DNA of 64,000 nt from Paraburkholderia sp. (GTDB lineage Bacteria > Pseudomonadota > Gammaproteobacteria > Burkholderiales > Burkholderiaceae): assembly GCF_024281035.1 (NCBI RefSeq), contig NZ_JAMXLH010000043.1, forward strand, positions 1 through 64,000, written 5' to 3'. The position numbers were made by a program, and so were the translations under genes. Below, one piece after another: positions 52,667 to 62,463 of this stretch (positions within the stretch are counted from its first letter, which is position 1; every line of letters starts with the position of its first letter). The notes beneath the pieces are model-generated. The model worked only from the letters and a program-made list of their open reading frames with translations, was not told the origin of the DNA and searched no databases.

Positions 52667-54649
52667 ATGAAGACGCTACTCGCCCGGATCGGGCTACCTG
52701 CAAAATTCGGCATTCTCGCGGCGCTGGCGCTCAGCATGGTCGCAATTCCAACCGCGCTCTTCATTTACAGCGCGGACATCGGCGGCACCAATGCGGCTAT
52801 CGACCTCAAGCATCGCGAGGCGGGCGGCATACCTGTCGAGCGTGCCCTGCTGCACGCCGTGCAACTGACTCAGAAGCATCGAGGCCTGTCGAGTATCGCG
52901 CTTGCCGGCACGGATGCAGGCGTGGCGGAACAATTGCGTGCGAATACCAGCGAGGCCGATGCCGCCTACAGCGAAGTGACCAGCCGTCTGCAAGGGCTCA
53001 ATGCAAGCGGTCCCGCGCTTGCGCAATGGAACAGCGTGATGCAGGCCTGGCAATCCTTGCGCGACAAGGTCGGCAACCATCAGATCGATCCTGAGGGGAG
53101 CGTGGTCGGTCATGGGAATTTGATTGCGCAGCTTTTGAAAGTCAACGGTTTGCTTCTCGATGAATCGGGTCTCGCCATCGATCACGATATCGACAGCTAC
53201 CGGATGATCCTGAGCGCACTCGTGGACGTACCGGCGCTGACCGAGGAACTGGGGAAGACGCGCGCGAAGGGGGCGAAGATTCTGGCGCAGGGCACGGCCT
53301 CGCCTGCCGATATCGTCGAGATGACGAATCTCGTGAATCGCTCCAATGAGCGTTCGGATGCGGTCAAGTACGATCTGGATACGATGGCGCGGGAGAATCC
53401 GAAGCTCGGTGCATCGCTGAGTGCGCCGCTTGCGCAGGCACAACAGCTTTCGGAGACGGCGCTGGAGGCGGCGCAGCAGCGCATTATCCATGCGTCGACA
53501 TTGGACCTGCCCGCGAAGGAGTATTACGGCGCGTTCACCCGTGCAATCGACGAAGACTTCAAGGTCGATGGCGCCCAGATCGGCACACTGGAAGACCTGC
53601 TGAACACGCAGGCGTCGAACATGCGCTTCTCGCAGGAAGCACAGGAAGCCGCGCTGGGCGTCCTCGTGATTCTGATTGCCGTCGCAACGTTTCTCGCGAT
53701 TGCGATTGTCCGGTCGGTGGCCGATCCGATTGCGAGCGCAGTGACATTCGCAAAAAATGTGGCGCAGGGCGACCTGACCGGACACATTGCGGTGGTCGGC
53801 ACCAACGAGAGCGCGCAACTACTGCTTTCGCTGAACGATATGTCCGGCAACCTGCGCCGCCTCGTCGGGCATGTGCGGTCGAGCGCCGATTCGATTGCAG
53901 CGGCTGCCCGGCAGATTGCCGCGGGAAACAGCGATCTGTCGCAGCGCACGACGCAACAGGCCGCATCGCTCGAAGAAACGGCGGCGAGCATGGAACAACT
54001 GGCCACGACCGTCAATCAGAACGCGCAGCGCGCGAGCGACGCGAGCCAGTCGGCGCAGGGCGCTTCGGACGTGTCGCGCGAAGGCGGCATGGCGGTCGAT
54101 TCGATGATCGACATGATGGAGAAGATCATCGCCAGCACCCAGAAGATCAGCGAGATCATCGGTGTGATCGACGGCATCGCTTTCCAGACCAATATCCTCG
54201 CGCTCAACGCCGCGGTTGAGGCTGCGAGAGCCGGCGAGCAGGGCCGCGGATTCGCCGTGGTCGCGAGTGAAGTGCGTGCGCTCGCTCAACGCAGCGCCGT
54301 GGCGGCCAAGGAAATCAAGACGCTGATCGAAAACACGGTCCAGACAATCCGCACCAGCTCCGACACGGTGAATACCGCAGGCGAAGCCGTCAAGCGCGCG
54401 GTGGGCACCATCGGGAATGTGTCGACCATTGTCGGCGAGATCGCCGTGGCATCTGTCGAGCAGGGTAAGGGCATCGATCAGGTGAATATCGCCGTGTCGC
54501 AGATGGACAAGGTCACGCATCAGAATGCCGCGCTGGTCGAAGAGGCGATGGCTGCGTCCACCTTGCTCGCCGATCGGGCCGGAGAACTCCAGACGGCGGT
54601 ATCGGTATTCGTCGTCAGCGGCGGCAAATCCGCGTTCGCAGCAGCCTGA
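52667..54649 (+). CDS. methyl-accepting chemotaxis protein with large helical sensor
   Basis: A 660-residue receptor. The periplasmic domain between the two membrane helices is unusually long (about 50-335) and helical. It contains AVQLTQKHRGLSSIALAG, which resembles the start of the nitrate/nitrite-sensing NIT domain, but the match is only suggestive; a helical bimodular domain is the alternative. HAMP (VADPIASAVTFAKNVAQGDL) and the signalling tip ([20 protein letters not shown]) follow. It has no C-terminal pentapeptide. It lies 86 bp after the first receptor. Confidence 0.88.
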   Translation: MKTLLARIGLPAKFGILAALALSMVAIPTALFIYSADIGGTNAAIDLKHREAGGIPVERALLHAVQLTQKHRGLSSIALAGTDAGVAEQLRANTSEADAAYSEVTSRLQGLNASGPALAQWNSVMQAWQSLRDKVGNHQIDPEGSVVGHGNLIAQLLKVNGLLLDESGLAIDHDIDSYRMILSALVDVPALTEELGKTRAKGAKILAQGTASPADIVEMTNLVNRSNERSDAVKYDLDTMARENPKLGASLSAPLAQAQQLSETALEAAQQRIIHASTLDLPAKEYYGAFTRAIDEDFKVDGAQIGTLEDLLNTQASNMRFSQEAQEAALGVLVILIAVATFLAIAIVRSVADPIASAVTFAKNVAQGDLTGHIAVVGTNESAQLLLSLNDMSGNLRRLVGHVRSSADSIAAAARQIAAGNSDLSQRTTQQAASLEETAASMEQLATTVNQNAQRASDASQSAQGASDVSREGGMAVDSMIDMMEKIIASTQKISEIIGVIDGIAFQTNILALNAAVEAARAGEQGRGFAVVASEVRALAQRSAVAAKEIKTLIENTVQTIRTSSDTVNTAGEAVKRAVGTIGNVSTIVGEIAVASVEQGKGIDQVNIAVSQMDKVTHQNAALVEEAMAASTLLADRAGELQTAVSVFVVSGGKSAFAAA

Positions 54650-55109
54650 TCGTCATCGGCTTGCCTCGACCCGCGAGGGTCGACCTGCGGCGGGTCAGGT
54701 TCGTCTTTCGGGAAGAAAACGAACGCCCGCCGTGTTTAGACCGAGAAGAAACGCGCCGCCACCCGGATTGGCCTGGATCGTGACGGTTCGCCCCCTTTTG
54801 TGAAATTTATCTGTTTAATCAGATCTTTTTGCGCTCCAGATAATGCTGCGCTATTTTGTCCCGGTTCTCGGTAAACGCTGAAAATACTTCTCCTGAATTT
54901 ACTCGTTCTCGCAAACGTTGACGTAAAAGCTAAATTGATTTTCGTCAGTTTGATTAAAAGAGGATGCTGTAGACTCAAGATCGAGAATGCTTGTGTTCGC
55001 TTTTGATGGCCATGGCGCGCGAATGCGCCAGACAAGCCCGGGCGCAAGGCTGGCGGGGCTGCTTCTGCACCGAAGCGGAGAATCCAGAACATCGATAAAG
55101 AATAAACCC
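54650..55109. other. spacer between the second and third chemoreceptor genes
   Basis: A 460-bp region without a supported gene. A TCGACCC-GCGA-GGGTCGA hairpin lies 16 bp after the second receptor (54666-54683), and 54790-55000 is notably AT-rich, as expected for a promoter of the Aer-like gene. Confidence 0.55.
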
Positions 55110-56678
55110 ATGCGTATTAATCAGCCGGTCACAAATCACGAGTATGTGTTGCCGCAGGACGATATCATCATTACTCGTACGGACCTGAAGGGCAGAATCG
55201 AATACGCGAATGATGCATTTCTTCGCGCCTGTGGGTTCTCTCGCGAAGAGGTGATAGGCAAAGCACAGAATATCGTCCGGCATCCCGATATGCCGCCGTG
55301 CGCGTTTGAAGATCTGTGGGCGACGATCAAGCGCGGCCGTCCGTGGACCGGCGTCGTCAAGAACTGGCGCAAGGACGGCGGATTCTATTGGGTACGCGCC
55401 AATATCACGCCCTCGGTGCGCAATGGCCAGGTCACCGGATACATCTCCGTGCGCACGCGTCCGACCGAAGCGGAGATTGCGTTATCCGAGCACCTGTACG
55501 AAGACCTCAAGCGTGAGCACGGGGGCAAGTGGCGGCTGAAAGGCGGGCGCGCCATCCGCAAGGGCATTCGCGGCATTCCGCAGCGCGTGCTCAATCTTCC
55601 GGCCAGTGGACGCCTCACCGCACTGATGGCGATTCAGGTGTTGATGATTCTGCTGGTGCCGATCAGCACGGCGTCCGGGCTTCTCGTGCATACGGCGGGC
55701 GTACAGCTTGGATGGTCGATTGCCATCGCGGCCGCATTGTTGTGCGGGGTGATGGCCGTCTACTTGTCCCGCAATATTTTCGCGCCGCTCGCCGAGATGA
55801 ACGCAAGCGCGCTCAAGGTCCTCGCAGGCGATCTGCATCATCGTTTTCTGGAGCGCGGCGACACGAACACGCAGCGTCTCGGGCGCGTGCTGAACCAGAT
55901 GAACGGCAAGTACATCGGTGTGTTGATGGACACGCGCGGATCGATCGACAGAGTGCGCGACGCCTCTTCGGGACTCGCCAACGGGAATGCCAATCTGTCC
56001 GCGCGTACGGAGCAGCAGGCAAGCGCAATCGAACAGACCACCGCAACGCTGAGTCAGATCACCGATACGGCGAAGCACAACGCCGAATCGGCGAAACAGG
56101 CCAGCTCCGAAGGGGAGCGCACGGCTGAGGCAGCCTCGGCCGCCGCGGAGGCCGTCCGCCGCTCGGCACGGCTCACGGACGAACTGGCAGGTCACTCGCG
56201 GCGGATTTCGGAAATCACATCCACCATTGACGGCATCGCGTTTCAGACGAACCTGCTGGCCTTGAATGCAGCAGTCGAAGCTGCGCGGGCCGGGCAGAAC
56301 GGACGTGGATTTGCCGTGGTCGCGAACGAAGTGCGTACGCTCGCGAAGCAGTCGGAGGCCGCGGCGCGTGAAATCAAATCGCTGATCGACAACTCGCTCG
56401 AACTGATGACGGCAAGTGCCCAGGCCGCGGCGAGCGCCGGGGGCGACATGGGCAAGGTCGAGCAATCCATTGCGGGCCTCACGCGCACCATTTCAGACAT
56501 TGCGCGCGCAAGCAGTGGACAAAGCGTCGAGATCGGCGAGTCGCAGATTGCCGTGGAGCAGCTTGCGCAGATCACCCAGATGAACGCGGCGCTCGTCGAA
56601 GAGTCGACTGCTGCGTCGGCCGCGCTCAACCAGCAGGCCCAGGCGCTTGAAGACGCCGTGAATGTGCTGATGGCGTGA
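55110..56678 (+). CDS. Aer-like PAS-domain energy-taxis receptor
   Basis: A 522-residue receptor that matches Aer layout: an N-terminal PAS domain (about 15-120) with the FAD-type core [20 protein letters not shown], then a hairpin of two membrane helices (about 165-215), a HAMP-like link and a signalling domain ([20 protein letters not shown]). Aer proteins sense the redox state of the electron chain through bound FAD. No C-terminal pentapeptide is present. The ATG at 55110 starts the usual short leader to the PAS domain. Confidence 0.92.
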   Translation: MRINQPVTNHEYVLPQDDIIITRTDLKGRIEYANDAFLRACGFSREEVIGKAQNIVRHPDMPPCAFEDLWATIKRGRPWTGVVKNWRKDGGFYWVRANITPSVRNGQVTGYISVRTRPTEAEIALSEHLYEDLKREHGGKWRLKGGRAIRKGIRGIPQRVLNLPASGRLTALMAIQVLMILLVPISTASGLLVHTAGVQLGWSIAIAAALLCGVMAVYLSRNIFAPLAEMNASALKVLAGDLHHRFLERGDTNTQRLGRVLNQMNGKYIGVLMDTRGSIDRVRDASSGLANGNANLSARTEQQASAIEQTTATLSQITDTAKHNAESAKQASSEGERTAEAASAAAEAVRRSARLTDELAGHSRRISEITSTIDGIAFQTNLLALNAAVEAARAGQNGRGFAVVANEVRTLAKQSEAAAREIKSLIDNSLELMTASAQAAASAGGDMGKVEQSIAGLTRTISDIARASSGQSVEIGESQIAVEQLAQITQMNAALVEESTAASAALNQQAQALEDAVNVLMA

Positions 56679-56906
56679 CGAGGTAAGTTGCGTCGTCTTT
56701 TTTCGACCGCCGTGCCAATAGCCGTTACCTAAGTAGATAAAACGCATCAAGAAACCCATTGGCGTGGGGCTGCCGATACGCCTCGTCTAACGGCCACCGG
56801 GAGGTGAACCGGGAGCGTCCGGTGCATGCGCGATATCGGGTAGGCTTGAGACTCGGGCTGAATGCCAGGTCGTCTGATTCGGCTTGTCTACTTGGTGTGG
56901 CACGTT

Positions 56907-57644
56907 ATGAAACAAGCTAAGTACCCTGATAACAGCGGCGACTCCGTTGCCAAACGGGTCCACGGTATCGCCGTTCTCGCCGCCAGCGTTGCATTCGCCG
57001 CCGCATGGTTCGCCGGCATCGCACCTGCCAATGCGCAGGTCATGATGTTCGCGCCGCCTGCACCGGTTCACGAAATCGTGCCGCCGCAGCGCCTGGGCAA
57101 CGTGTGGGTGCCCGGCTTCTGGACCTGGCAGCACGGCCGCTACGTGTGGATGCCGGGACACTGGGTTGTCGTCGCGCATGGCGCGCCCGTGCCGCCACCG
57201 CCTCCGCCAGTCGCAGAGGTGATGCGCGTTTCTGCCGATGCCCTGTTCGCCTTCGATCGCGCCTCGCTCGCAGACGTATTGCCTGGCGGCCGCGCCGAGA
57301 TCCGCAACATCGCCGCGAAGCTGAACCGGATGCACTTCGATCACATCGAGGTGCGGGGCTATACGGATCGAATCGGCTCCGCTGCGCATAACCTGCAACT
57401 GTCGCAACGCCGCGCCGACTCGGTGAAGTCGCTGCTCGTCCAGCAGGGCATTCCCGCCGGGCGCATCGATGCACGGGGTTTCGGGATGCAGGACCCGATT
57501 ACGAACCATTGCGTGGACAACCGGCCGCGCGAAAGCCTCATTGCGTGCTTGCAGCCGGACCGTCGTGTGGAGATCGTGGCGTACGCGCGTCGAGATCGTC
57601 GCCACGCGCCGCCGCCGCCGCGGGCCGCGCGAATGCCGCGGTGA
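56907..57644 (+). CDS. OmpA-family protein with YXWXGXW-type repeats
   Basis: A 245-residue envelope protein: signal peptide (to APANA), a Trp/Tyr-rich segment (GNVWVPGFWTWQHGRYVWMP), a Pro linker and an OmpA C-terminal domain (about 115-230) with VRGYTDRIGSAAHNLQLSQR and DNRPRESLIACLQPDRRVE that binds peptidoglycan. It probably links outer membrane and cell wall. It is convergent with the porin gene. Confidence 0.88.
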   Translation: MKQAKYPDNSGDSVAKRVHGIAVLAASVAFAAAWFAGIAPANAQVMMFAPPAPVHEIVPPQRLGNVWVPGFWTWQHGRYVWMPGHWVVVAHGAPVPPPPPPVAEVMRVSADALFAFDRASLADVLPGGRAEIRNIAAKLNRMHFDHIEVRGYTDRIGSAAHNLQLSQRRADSVKSLLVQQGIPAGRIDARGFGMQDPITNHCVDNRPRESLIACLQPDRRVEIVAYARRDRRHAPPPPRAARMPR

Positions 57645-57700
57645 TCCGCGCAGGCGGCATCCGGCACGTATCCGGATGCCCCGTACTTTGCCTTTAGCGA

Positions 57701-58807
57701 TCAGAACGTGTGCTTGATGCCGATGTTGGCGGCCACGGTGGTGCCGGTCACGCCGATCAGATTGCCGTTCTCCATGGTCGGGCCGATATGCTCACCACCG
57801 CTGTTGTTGACCACGGCCACCTGACCATACAGCGTCGTGCGCTTCGAAAGGAGGTAATTCAGGCCGCCGGCCACCTGGAACGCGTGACTTCCGGAGATAT
57901 CGGGGTCGCGTATATACGAGACGGCGGCATTGGTACCGAACGCCGGCGTGATAGACCAGTCAGCACCGAGGCTATAGATATCGTTGGCGCCATTCAGCGC
58001 ATTTCCGAGCAGTTCCGGCGCTCTGAACGTCGTATACGATGCCGCGACCCTGACGGTCGAAAAGGTGTATGAAAGCCCAAGTGTTTTCGCGACCACAGGC
58101 ATGCTGAAGATAAACGCCGCATTCGTCTCCGGCGTACCGCTGGCCTCTACCTGGTCCATGGCGCCCGCCACGAACTTGAAGCCGCCGATCTCGTACATCA
58201 ACATGCCGGAATAGCCGAACCCCTCGCGGAAATTTCCGGCGTGACCACCCAGATTGGTCATCAGGCGCACCGTGAGCCCACGGATGTTCGGGCTGCGATA
58301 TTCCAGCGCATTCTGGGAAAACGTCCCCGTGACGATGTTCGCGCTATACAGCGTGATCAGACTGCCCAATTGCGAGAACTCGCGCGGGTCCAGTTCGTAC
58401 ATTGCATCTTCGAACGGCGAGAACTGGACGCCGAATCTCAGTTCGCCATAGGGACTGCTGAGACCAAGCCACGACTGACGCCCGAAAAAGCTGCCAGCCA
58501 GGTTGTTATCGAAGCCGCCGGTGCCGAGGTCGATACCGCTTTGCAAATCGAATTTCGCGGCATAACCCCCGCCGAGATCCTCGGTCCCCTTGATGCCGAA
58601 ATTCGTCGGCGACAACCCGGCATTTTCGAATGAAACCGTCGAGCCGGCGTTCTGGCCCGCAGCATTGGGCGTCTTGCTCGTGTAAAGAATCCCTGTGTCC
58701 AGCGTGCCATACAACGTGACGCTGCTTTGCGCATGCGCCGACGCGGCAGACAGAAGGTATGCCATGCCGCCAATCAAAAATGCACCACCTCTTACGGCTT
58801 TGTTCAC
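57701..58807 (-). CDS. Omp32-type Gram-negative porin
   Basis: A 368-residue trimeric-porin family protein: signal peptide (to ASAHA), mature start QSSVTLYGTLDTGILYTS and a C-terminal Phe (ANIGIKHTF). The start is taken as GTG at 58807 behind AAGGAG; an ATG 13 codons earlier would put that site inside the gene. It lies on the same strand as, and downstream of, the acyl-CoA operon, so it may import that pathway's substrate. The spacer is 105 bp. Confidence 0.93.
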   Translation of the reverse strand: MNKAVRGGAFLIGGMAYLLSAASAHAQSSVTLYGTLDTGILYTSKTPNAAGQNAGSTVSFENAGLSPTNFGIKGTEDLGGGYAAKFDLQSGIDLGTGGFDNNLAGSFFGRQSWLGLSSPYGELRFGVQFSPFEDAMYELDPREFSQLGSLITLYSANIVTGTFSQNALEYRSPNIRGLTVRLMTNLGGHAGNFREGFGYSGMLMYEIGGFKFVAGAMDQVEASGTPETNAAFIFSMPVVAKTLGLSYTFSTVRVAASYTTFRAPELLGNALNGANDIYSLGADWSITPAFGTNAAVSYIRDPDISGSHAFQVAGGLNYLLSKRTTLYGQVAVVNNSGGEHIGPTMENGNLIGVTGTTVAANIGIKHTF

Positions 58808-58912
58808 GATGTCTCCTTGTTTATTTTCATTGCTAATAAGATGCACTGCTAATCATCTGCAACCGAACCTTTCCGCTGGGGAAAGGTTCGGGTCAGTGGT
58901 AAATCGCCCGGG

Positions 58913-60175
58913 TTATCGATGCTGCGCGACGCAACCGGCGCCGGGCGCGCCGTCCTCCACCAATAAACCGGCTTCCTCCAATACCTCTTCCGTGTGTTGA
59001 CCCAGCGTCGGCGCAAGACTGCGGATGCAAACCGGCGTTTCGCTGAAGCGTGCCGTCGGCCTGATCTGGCGAATCCTGCCTTCGGTCGGGTGCTCGACAT
59101 CCTCGAACAACCCGACGGCCTTCAGATGCGGATGCTCGGCCAGGTCTTCGAGTGCATAAATCGGCGCACAGGGCACGTCGATCTCATCGCAGATGGCAGT
59201 CCATTCCGCAGTGGTTTTCGTGCGCGTAATTTTGCGCAACTCGGTATAGATCGACTGGATATTGGCATTACGTGTATGGCGATTCGCAACACCCAGGGTT
59301 TCGAACAGATCTGCGCGCCCGGCCAGCTCAAAGAAGGCATGCCAGTGCCGCTCGGTATAGGGCAGCACGGCAATCCAGCCATCCGCTGTGGGCGAGGGCT
59401 GACGGCCTCCATGCAGAAGCCGGGCGTAGCCCGCGGGCAGTTCCGGGTGACCAGGAAACGTCATGCCGCCCATATGCTCGGTCAGCATGAATGCGGTCAT
59501 GGTTTCGAGCATGGGCACTTCAACGTATTGCGCAATGCCCTGCCGCTCCCGGCACACCAGCGCGGCCAACACGGCATTGACTGCGGCGAGGCCTGCGGTC
59601 TTGTCGGCAATCAGGCTGGGCGTGTAATCCGGCTTGTCCTGCCCCAGCGCGTTGACGCCAACCAGTCCGCACGATGCCTGAATCACATCGTCGAAAGCCG
59701 GCCTGTCGTAGTGAGGTCCGTCCTGCCCGAATCCGGGCGTCGCACAGTAAATGATTTTCGGGTTGATCGCGCGCACGGCCTCGTACCCGAAACCCAGCCG
59801 CTCGATCGCTGCGACCCGCATGTTGTGGATCAGCACGTCGGCCGTTTCGATCAGGCCGGACAGTGCACGACGCCCAGCTTCGCCTTTCAGATCGAGCTTG
59901 ACCGACCGCTTGTTGCGATTCAGCGCCAGATAGATCGAACTCATACCCGGATGCAGGGACACGCCGTTCGAGCGCATCATGTCGCCCTCCGGCGATTCGA
60001 TCTTGATCACATCCGCGCCCAGATCGGCGAGTTCTCGCGTGCACATCGGCCCGAGCACGACCGCGGTCAGGTCGATCACGCGAATCCCGGCCAGCGGGCC
60101 GCGTCCTTCGACAGCGGGTTGTGCGGCCTTCACGGTCTTGACGGCCTTCATCACCGTTTCGTCTGCATGGCTCAT
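58913..60175 (-). CDS. CaiB/BaiF CoA-transferase family protein
   Basis: A 420-residue type III CoA transferase. The N-terminal GPLAGIRVIDLTAVVLGPMC, the catalytic-Asp area LGADVIKIESPEGD and KRSVKLDLKGEAGRRALSG are typical. Such enzymes move CoA between acids, for example to activate a catabolic substrate with an acyl-CoA donor. It starts 2 bp after the second acyl-CoA dehydrogenase, so it belongs to the same operon. The substrate is unknown. Confidence 0.92.
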   Translation of the reverse strand: MSHADETVMKAVKTVKAAQPAVEGRGPLAGIRVIDLTAVVLGPMCTRELADLGADVIKIESPEGDMMRSNGVSLHPGMSSIYLALNRNKRSVKLDLKGEAGRRALSGLIETADVLIHNMRVAAIERLGFGYEAVRAINPKIIYCATPGFGQDGPHYDRPAFDDVIQASCGLVGVNALGQDKPDYTPSLIADKTAGLAAVNAVLAALVCRERQGIAQYVEVPMLETMTAFMLTEHMGGMTFPGHPELPAGYARLLHGGRQPSPTADGWIAVLPYTERHWHAFFELAGRADLFETLGVANRHTRNANIQSIYTELRKITRTKTTAEWTAICDEIDVPCAPIYALEDLAEHPHLKAVGLFEDVEHPTEGRIRQIRPTARFSETPVCIRSLAPTLGQHTEEVLEEAGLLVEDGAPGAGCVAQHR

Positions 60176-60177
60176 CG

Positions 60178-61248
60178 TCACCCCGCCACGTGAGTGCGGC
60201 CGCCCGCATAATGCGCCGTGAGATCCGGCCACAGTCGGTCGCCGCGCTGCGCAATCGCGTTGCGGCCAAGCTCTTCGGCCCACACGGCTTCGGTACCGTA
60301 TTCGGCACGCCACGACCACAGACGCTGCGTCGCATAGTGCAACGTGTGTTCCCACGTGAAGCCGATTGCGCCGTGAACCTGGTGAGCAATGCTCGCAGCC
60401 AGCCCCACTGCCTTGCCGGCGCGGATCTTGGCGACGGCGGTCTCGAAGCGCCCAGGGCTGCCAATCACCGACGAGAATGCGGCCAGTGCAGCGCTCTGCG
60501 CACTGGTTGCCTCGCCGGCCAGTTGCGCCAGCGATTGCTGAATCGCCTGAAACTTGCCGATGGGCCGGCCGAACTGAGTGCGCTCGTTGGCGTAACTCAC
60601 CGCGCTGAACAGCACGGATTCCACCGCCCCCGCCATCATGGCCGAGCGGGCCAGCGCACCATATGCGCGCACCTCGACAGGCGTTCCGGTCACCACGTGG
60701 CTCGTGGTGCGGTAACCCGCAAGGCGTACCGTATCCAGCGGCTCCCCGGCCAGATTGGCGCCCGGTTCGATGGTCAAGCCTTCGGCGCCCGCAGGAATCA
60801 CTGCGAGCACGCTGCGCCCGCCGACGCGCGCTTCGACGACAAACGCACGTGCATAACGCGCCCACGGCACCGCGCGCACCTCGGCGTCGAGCGTCAGGAC
60901 GTCATCGTTCAGCGTGGCGTTATCGCCCGCGTCGAAGAAGGTCAGGGGCCCCGGCACGGGCGGCATGCCGTGCGCTGCGCACAGCCAGTTCGCGATCGCG
61001 GTTTCTGCGAGCGGCACGGGCGCGGTATAGCGGCCGATGGCGTGAAATACGCAATAGGCGTCGGCCCATTGCGACGTCGCATCGTCGCCGGGTTCGCCGA
61101 GAATGGCGGTAAAGCCCGCCGTTTCCAGCGTATTCCAGAGCGCCTCGGGCCATACACCGGCTTCGATGCCGTCGAGTACTTCGCGGTTGACGTGATCGGA
61201 AAAAATGCGCCCGATGCTTTCGGCAATCATGTCTGCTGTTTCACTCAT
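60178..61248 (-). CDS. acyl-CoA dehydrogenase (second subunit-like)
   Basis: A 356-residue, rather short acyl-CoA dehydrogenase. The C-terminal half keeps FAD-contact text (ANERTQFGRPIGKFQAIQQS and HQVHGAIGFTWEHTLHYATQ). The N-terminal half is shorter and less typical. It overlaps the preceding dehydrogenase by 4 bp (ATGA). Such coupled pairs often form heterotetramers in steroid and related side-chain breakdown; here that is an inference. Confidence 0.9.
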   Translation of the reverse strand: MSETADMIAESIGRIFSDHVNREVLDGIEAGVWPEALWNTLETAGFTAILGEPGDDATSQWADAYCVFHAIGRYTAPVPLAETAIANWLCAAHGMPPVPGPLTFFDAGDNATLNDDVLTLDAEVRAVPWARYARAFVVEARVGGRSVLAVIPAGAEGLTIEPGANLAGEPLDTVRLAGYRTTSHVVTGTPVEVRAYGALARSAMMAGAVESVLFSAVSYANERTQFGRPIGKFQAIQQSLAQLAGEATSAQSAALAAFSSVIGSPGRFETAVAKIRAGKAVGLAASIAHQVHGAIGFTWEHTLHYATQRLWSWRAEYGTEAVWAEELGRNAIAQRGDRLWPDLTAHYAGGRTHVAG

Positions 61249-62399
61249 CTCAGGCCCAATCCCTTTGCAATGATGCCGCGAAGAATTTCGCGCGTGCCGC
61301 CTCGCAGCGAGAATGACGGCGACGCCTGTACCAGGTAAGCCAGCACGCCCGAGAACGACGTACCCGGCCGCTCGAATAGATCCGCGCCAAACAGATCGTG
61401 GGCATCCTGCGGCAGGCGCTGCTCGAGCAATGCGCCCTGATCCTTGACGATCGCCGCCAGCAACGCCGGGTTTTCGCCGCGCGACAGCATGCCCGCTACG
61501 CCCAGCGACATCTGGCGCAACGTCGCGACATCGGCCAGTGCGCGGCCAACGAAATCGGCATGGCGCGGATTGCCGGCGTCGGCCAGGTTGACCAGCTCGA
61601 TCAGCAACTGGATGCTCGACAGGAAGCGCTCCGGACCGCTGCGTTCGAGCGCCAGCTCGGAGGTCACCTGGGCCCAGCCGCCGCCGCGTTCGCCGAGCAG
61701 CGCCTCGCGCGGCACCCGGACGTTCTCGAAATGCACTTCATTGAAATCGGCGCCGCCCAGCAGATTGCGGATCGGACGAATCTCCAGGCCGTTGCTTTTC
61801 GCGGCCTTTACGTCGATGAGGAACTGCGACAGACCGGCATGACGGTCCTCGCGGGTGCCATCGGTACGCATCAGCGCGATCATGTAGTCGGCGTGATGGG
61901 CGCCCGATGTCCAGATCTTCGTGCCGTTCAGGCTCCAGCCATCCGATGTCTCGGTGGCGCGCGAGCGGATCGACGCCAGATCGGAACCCGAATCCGGCTC
62001 GCTCATGCCGATGCAAAAGCGCACTTCGCCACGCGCCACGCGCGGCAGGATGTCGAGCTTCTGCGCTTCGGTGGCAAGACGCAGCAGGAGCGGTCCGCTC
62101 TGGCGGTCGGCCACCCAGTGCAGGCCGACCGGCGCGCCCGCCGCCAGCAGTTCTTCGAGCACCACATAGCGTTCGAGCGCGCTGCGCTCGTGGCCGCCGT
62201 ACTGCTTCGGCCAGCGCATGCCGATCCATCCCTTCGCGCCGAGCTTCCGGCTGAAGGCCGGATCCGAGCCCGACCAGTTTTTGGCGCGCACGGCCGCCGG
62301 CACATCGGGCATCACCTCCGCCAGAAATGCACGGACCTCTTCGCGCAACGTGTCGCACGATGCATCGAGGCGACACGGAGGAATTGTCAGTGTTTGCAT
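61245..62399 (-). CDS. acyl-CoA dehydrogenase (first subunit-like)
   Basis: A 384-residue acyl-CoA dehydrogenase with the FAD/substrate signature FCIGMSEPDSGSDLASIRSR and NGTKIWTSGAHHADYMIALM. The C-terminal YEGT Glu position is changed to LRGGTREI; a Glu in LALERSGPERFL may serve instead, as in dehydrogenases that place the base on an inner helix. The ATG at 62399 was preferred to a GTG five codons earlier. It is coupled to the next dehydrogenase. Confidence 0.92.
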   Translation of the reverse strand: MQTLTIPPCRLDASCDTLREEVRAFLAEVMPDVPAAVRAKNWSGSDPAFSRKLGAKGWIGMRWPKQYGGHERSALERYVVLEELLAAGAPVGLHWVADRQSGPLLLRLATEAQKLDILPRVARGEVRFCIGMSEPDSGSDLASIRSRATETSDGWSLNGTKIWTSGAHHADYMIALMRTDGTREDRHAGLSQFLIDVKAAKSNGLEIRPIRNLLGGADFNEVHFENVRVPREALLGERGGGWAQVTSELALERSGPERFLSSIQLLIELVNLADAGNPRHADFVGRALADVATLRQMSLGVAGMLSRGENPALLAAIVKDQGALLEQRLPQDAHDLFGADLFERPGTSFSGVLAYLVQASPSFSLRGGTREILRGIIAKGLGLR

Positions 62400-62463
62400 C
62401 AGGAACAACCTCACTCAGTAAAACAGAGGAAATAAATCATCGAAACCGCGAGATCGCGCCGCT

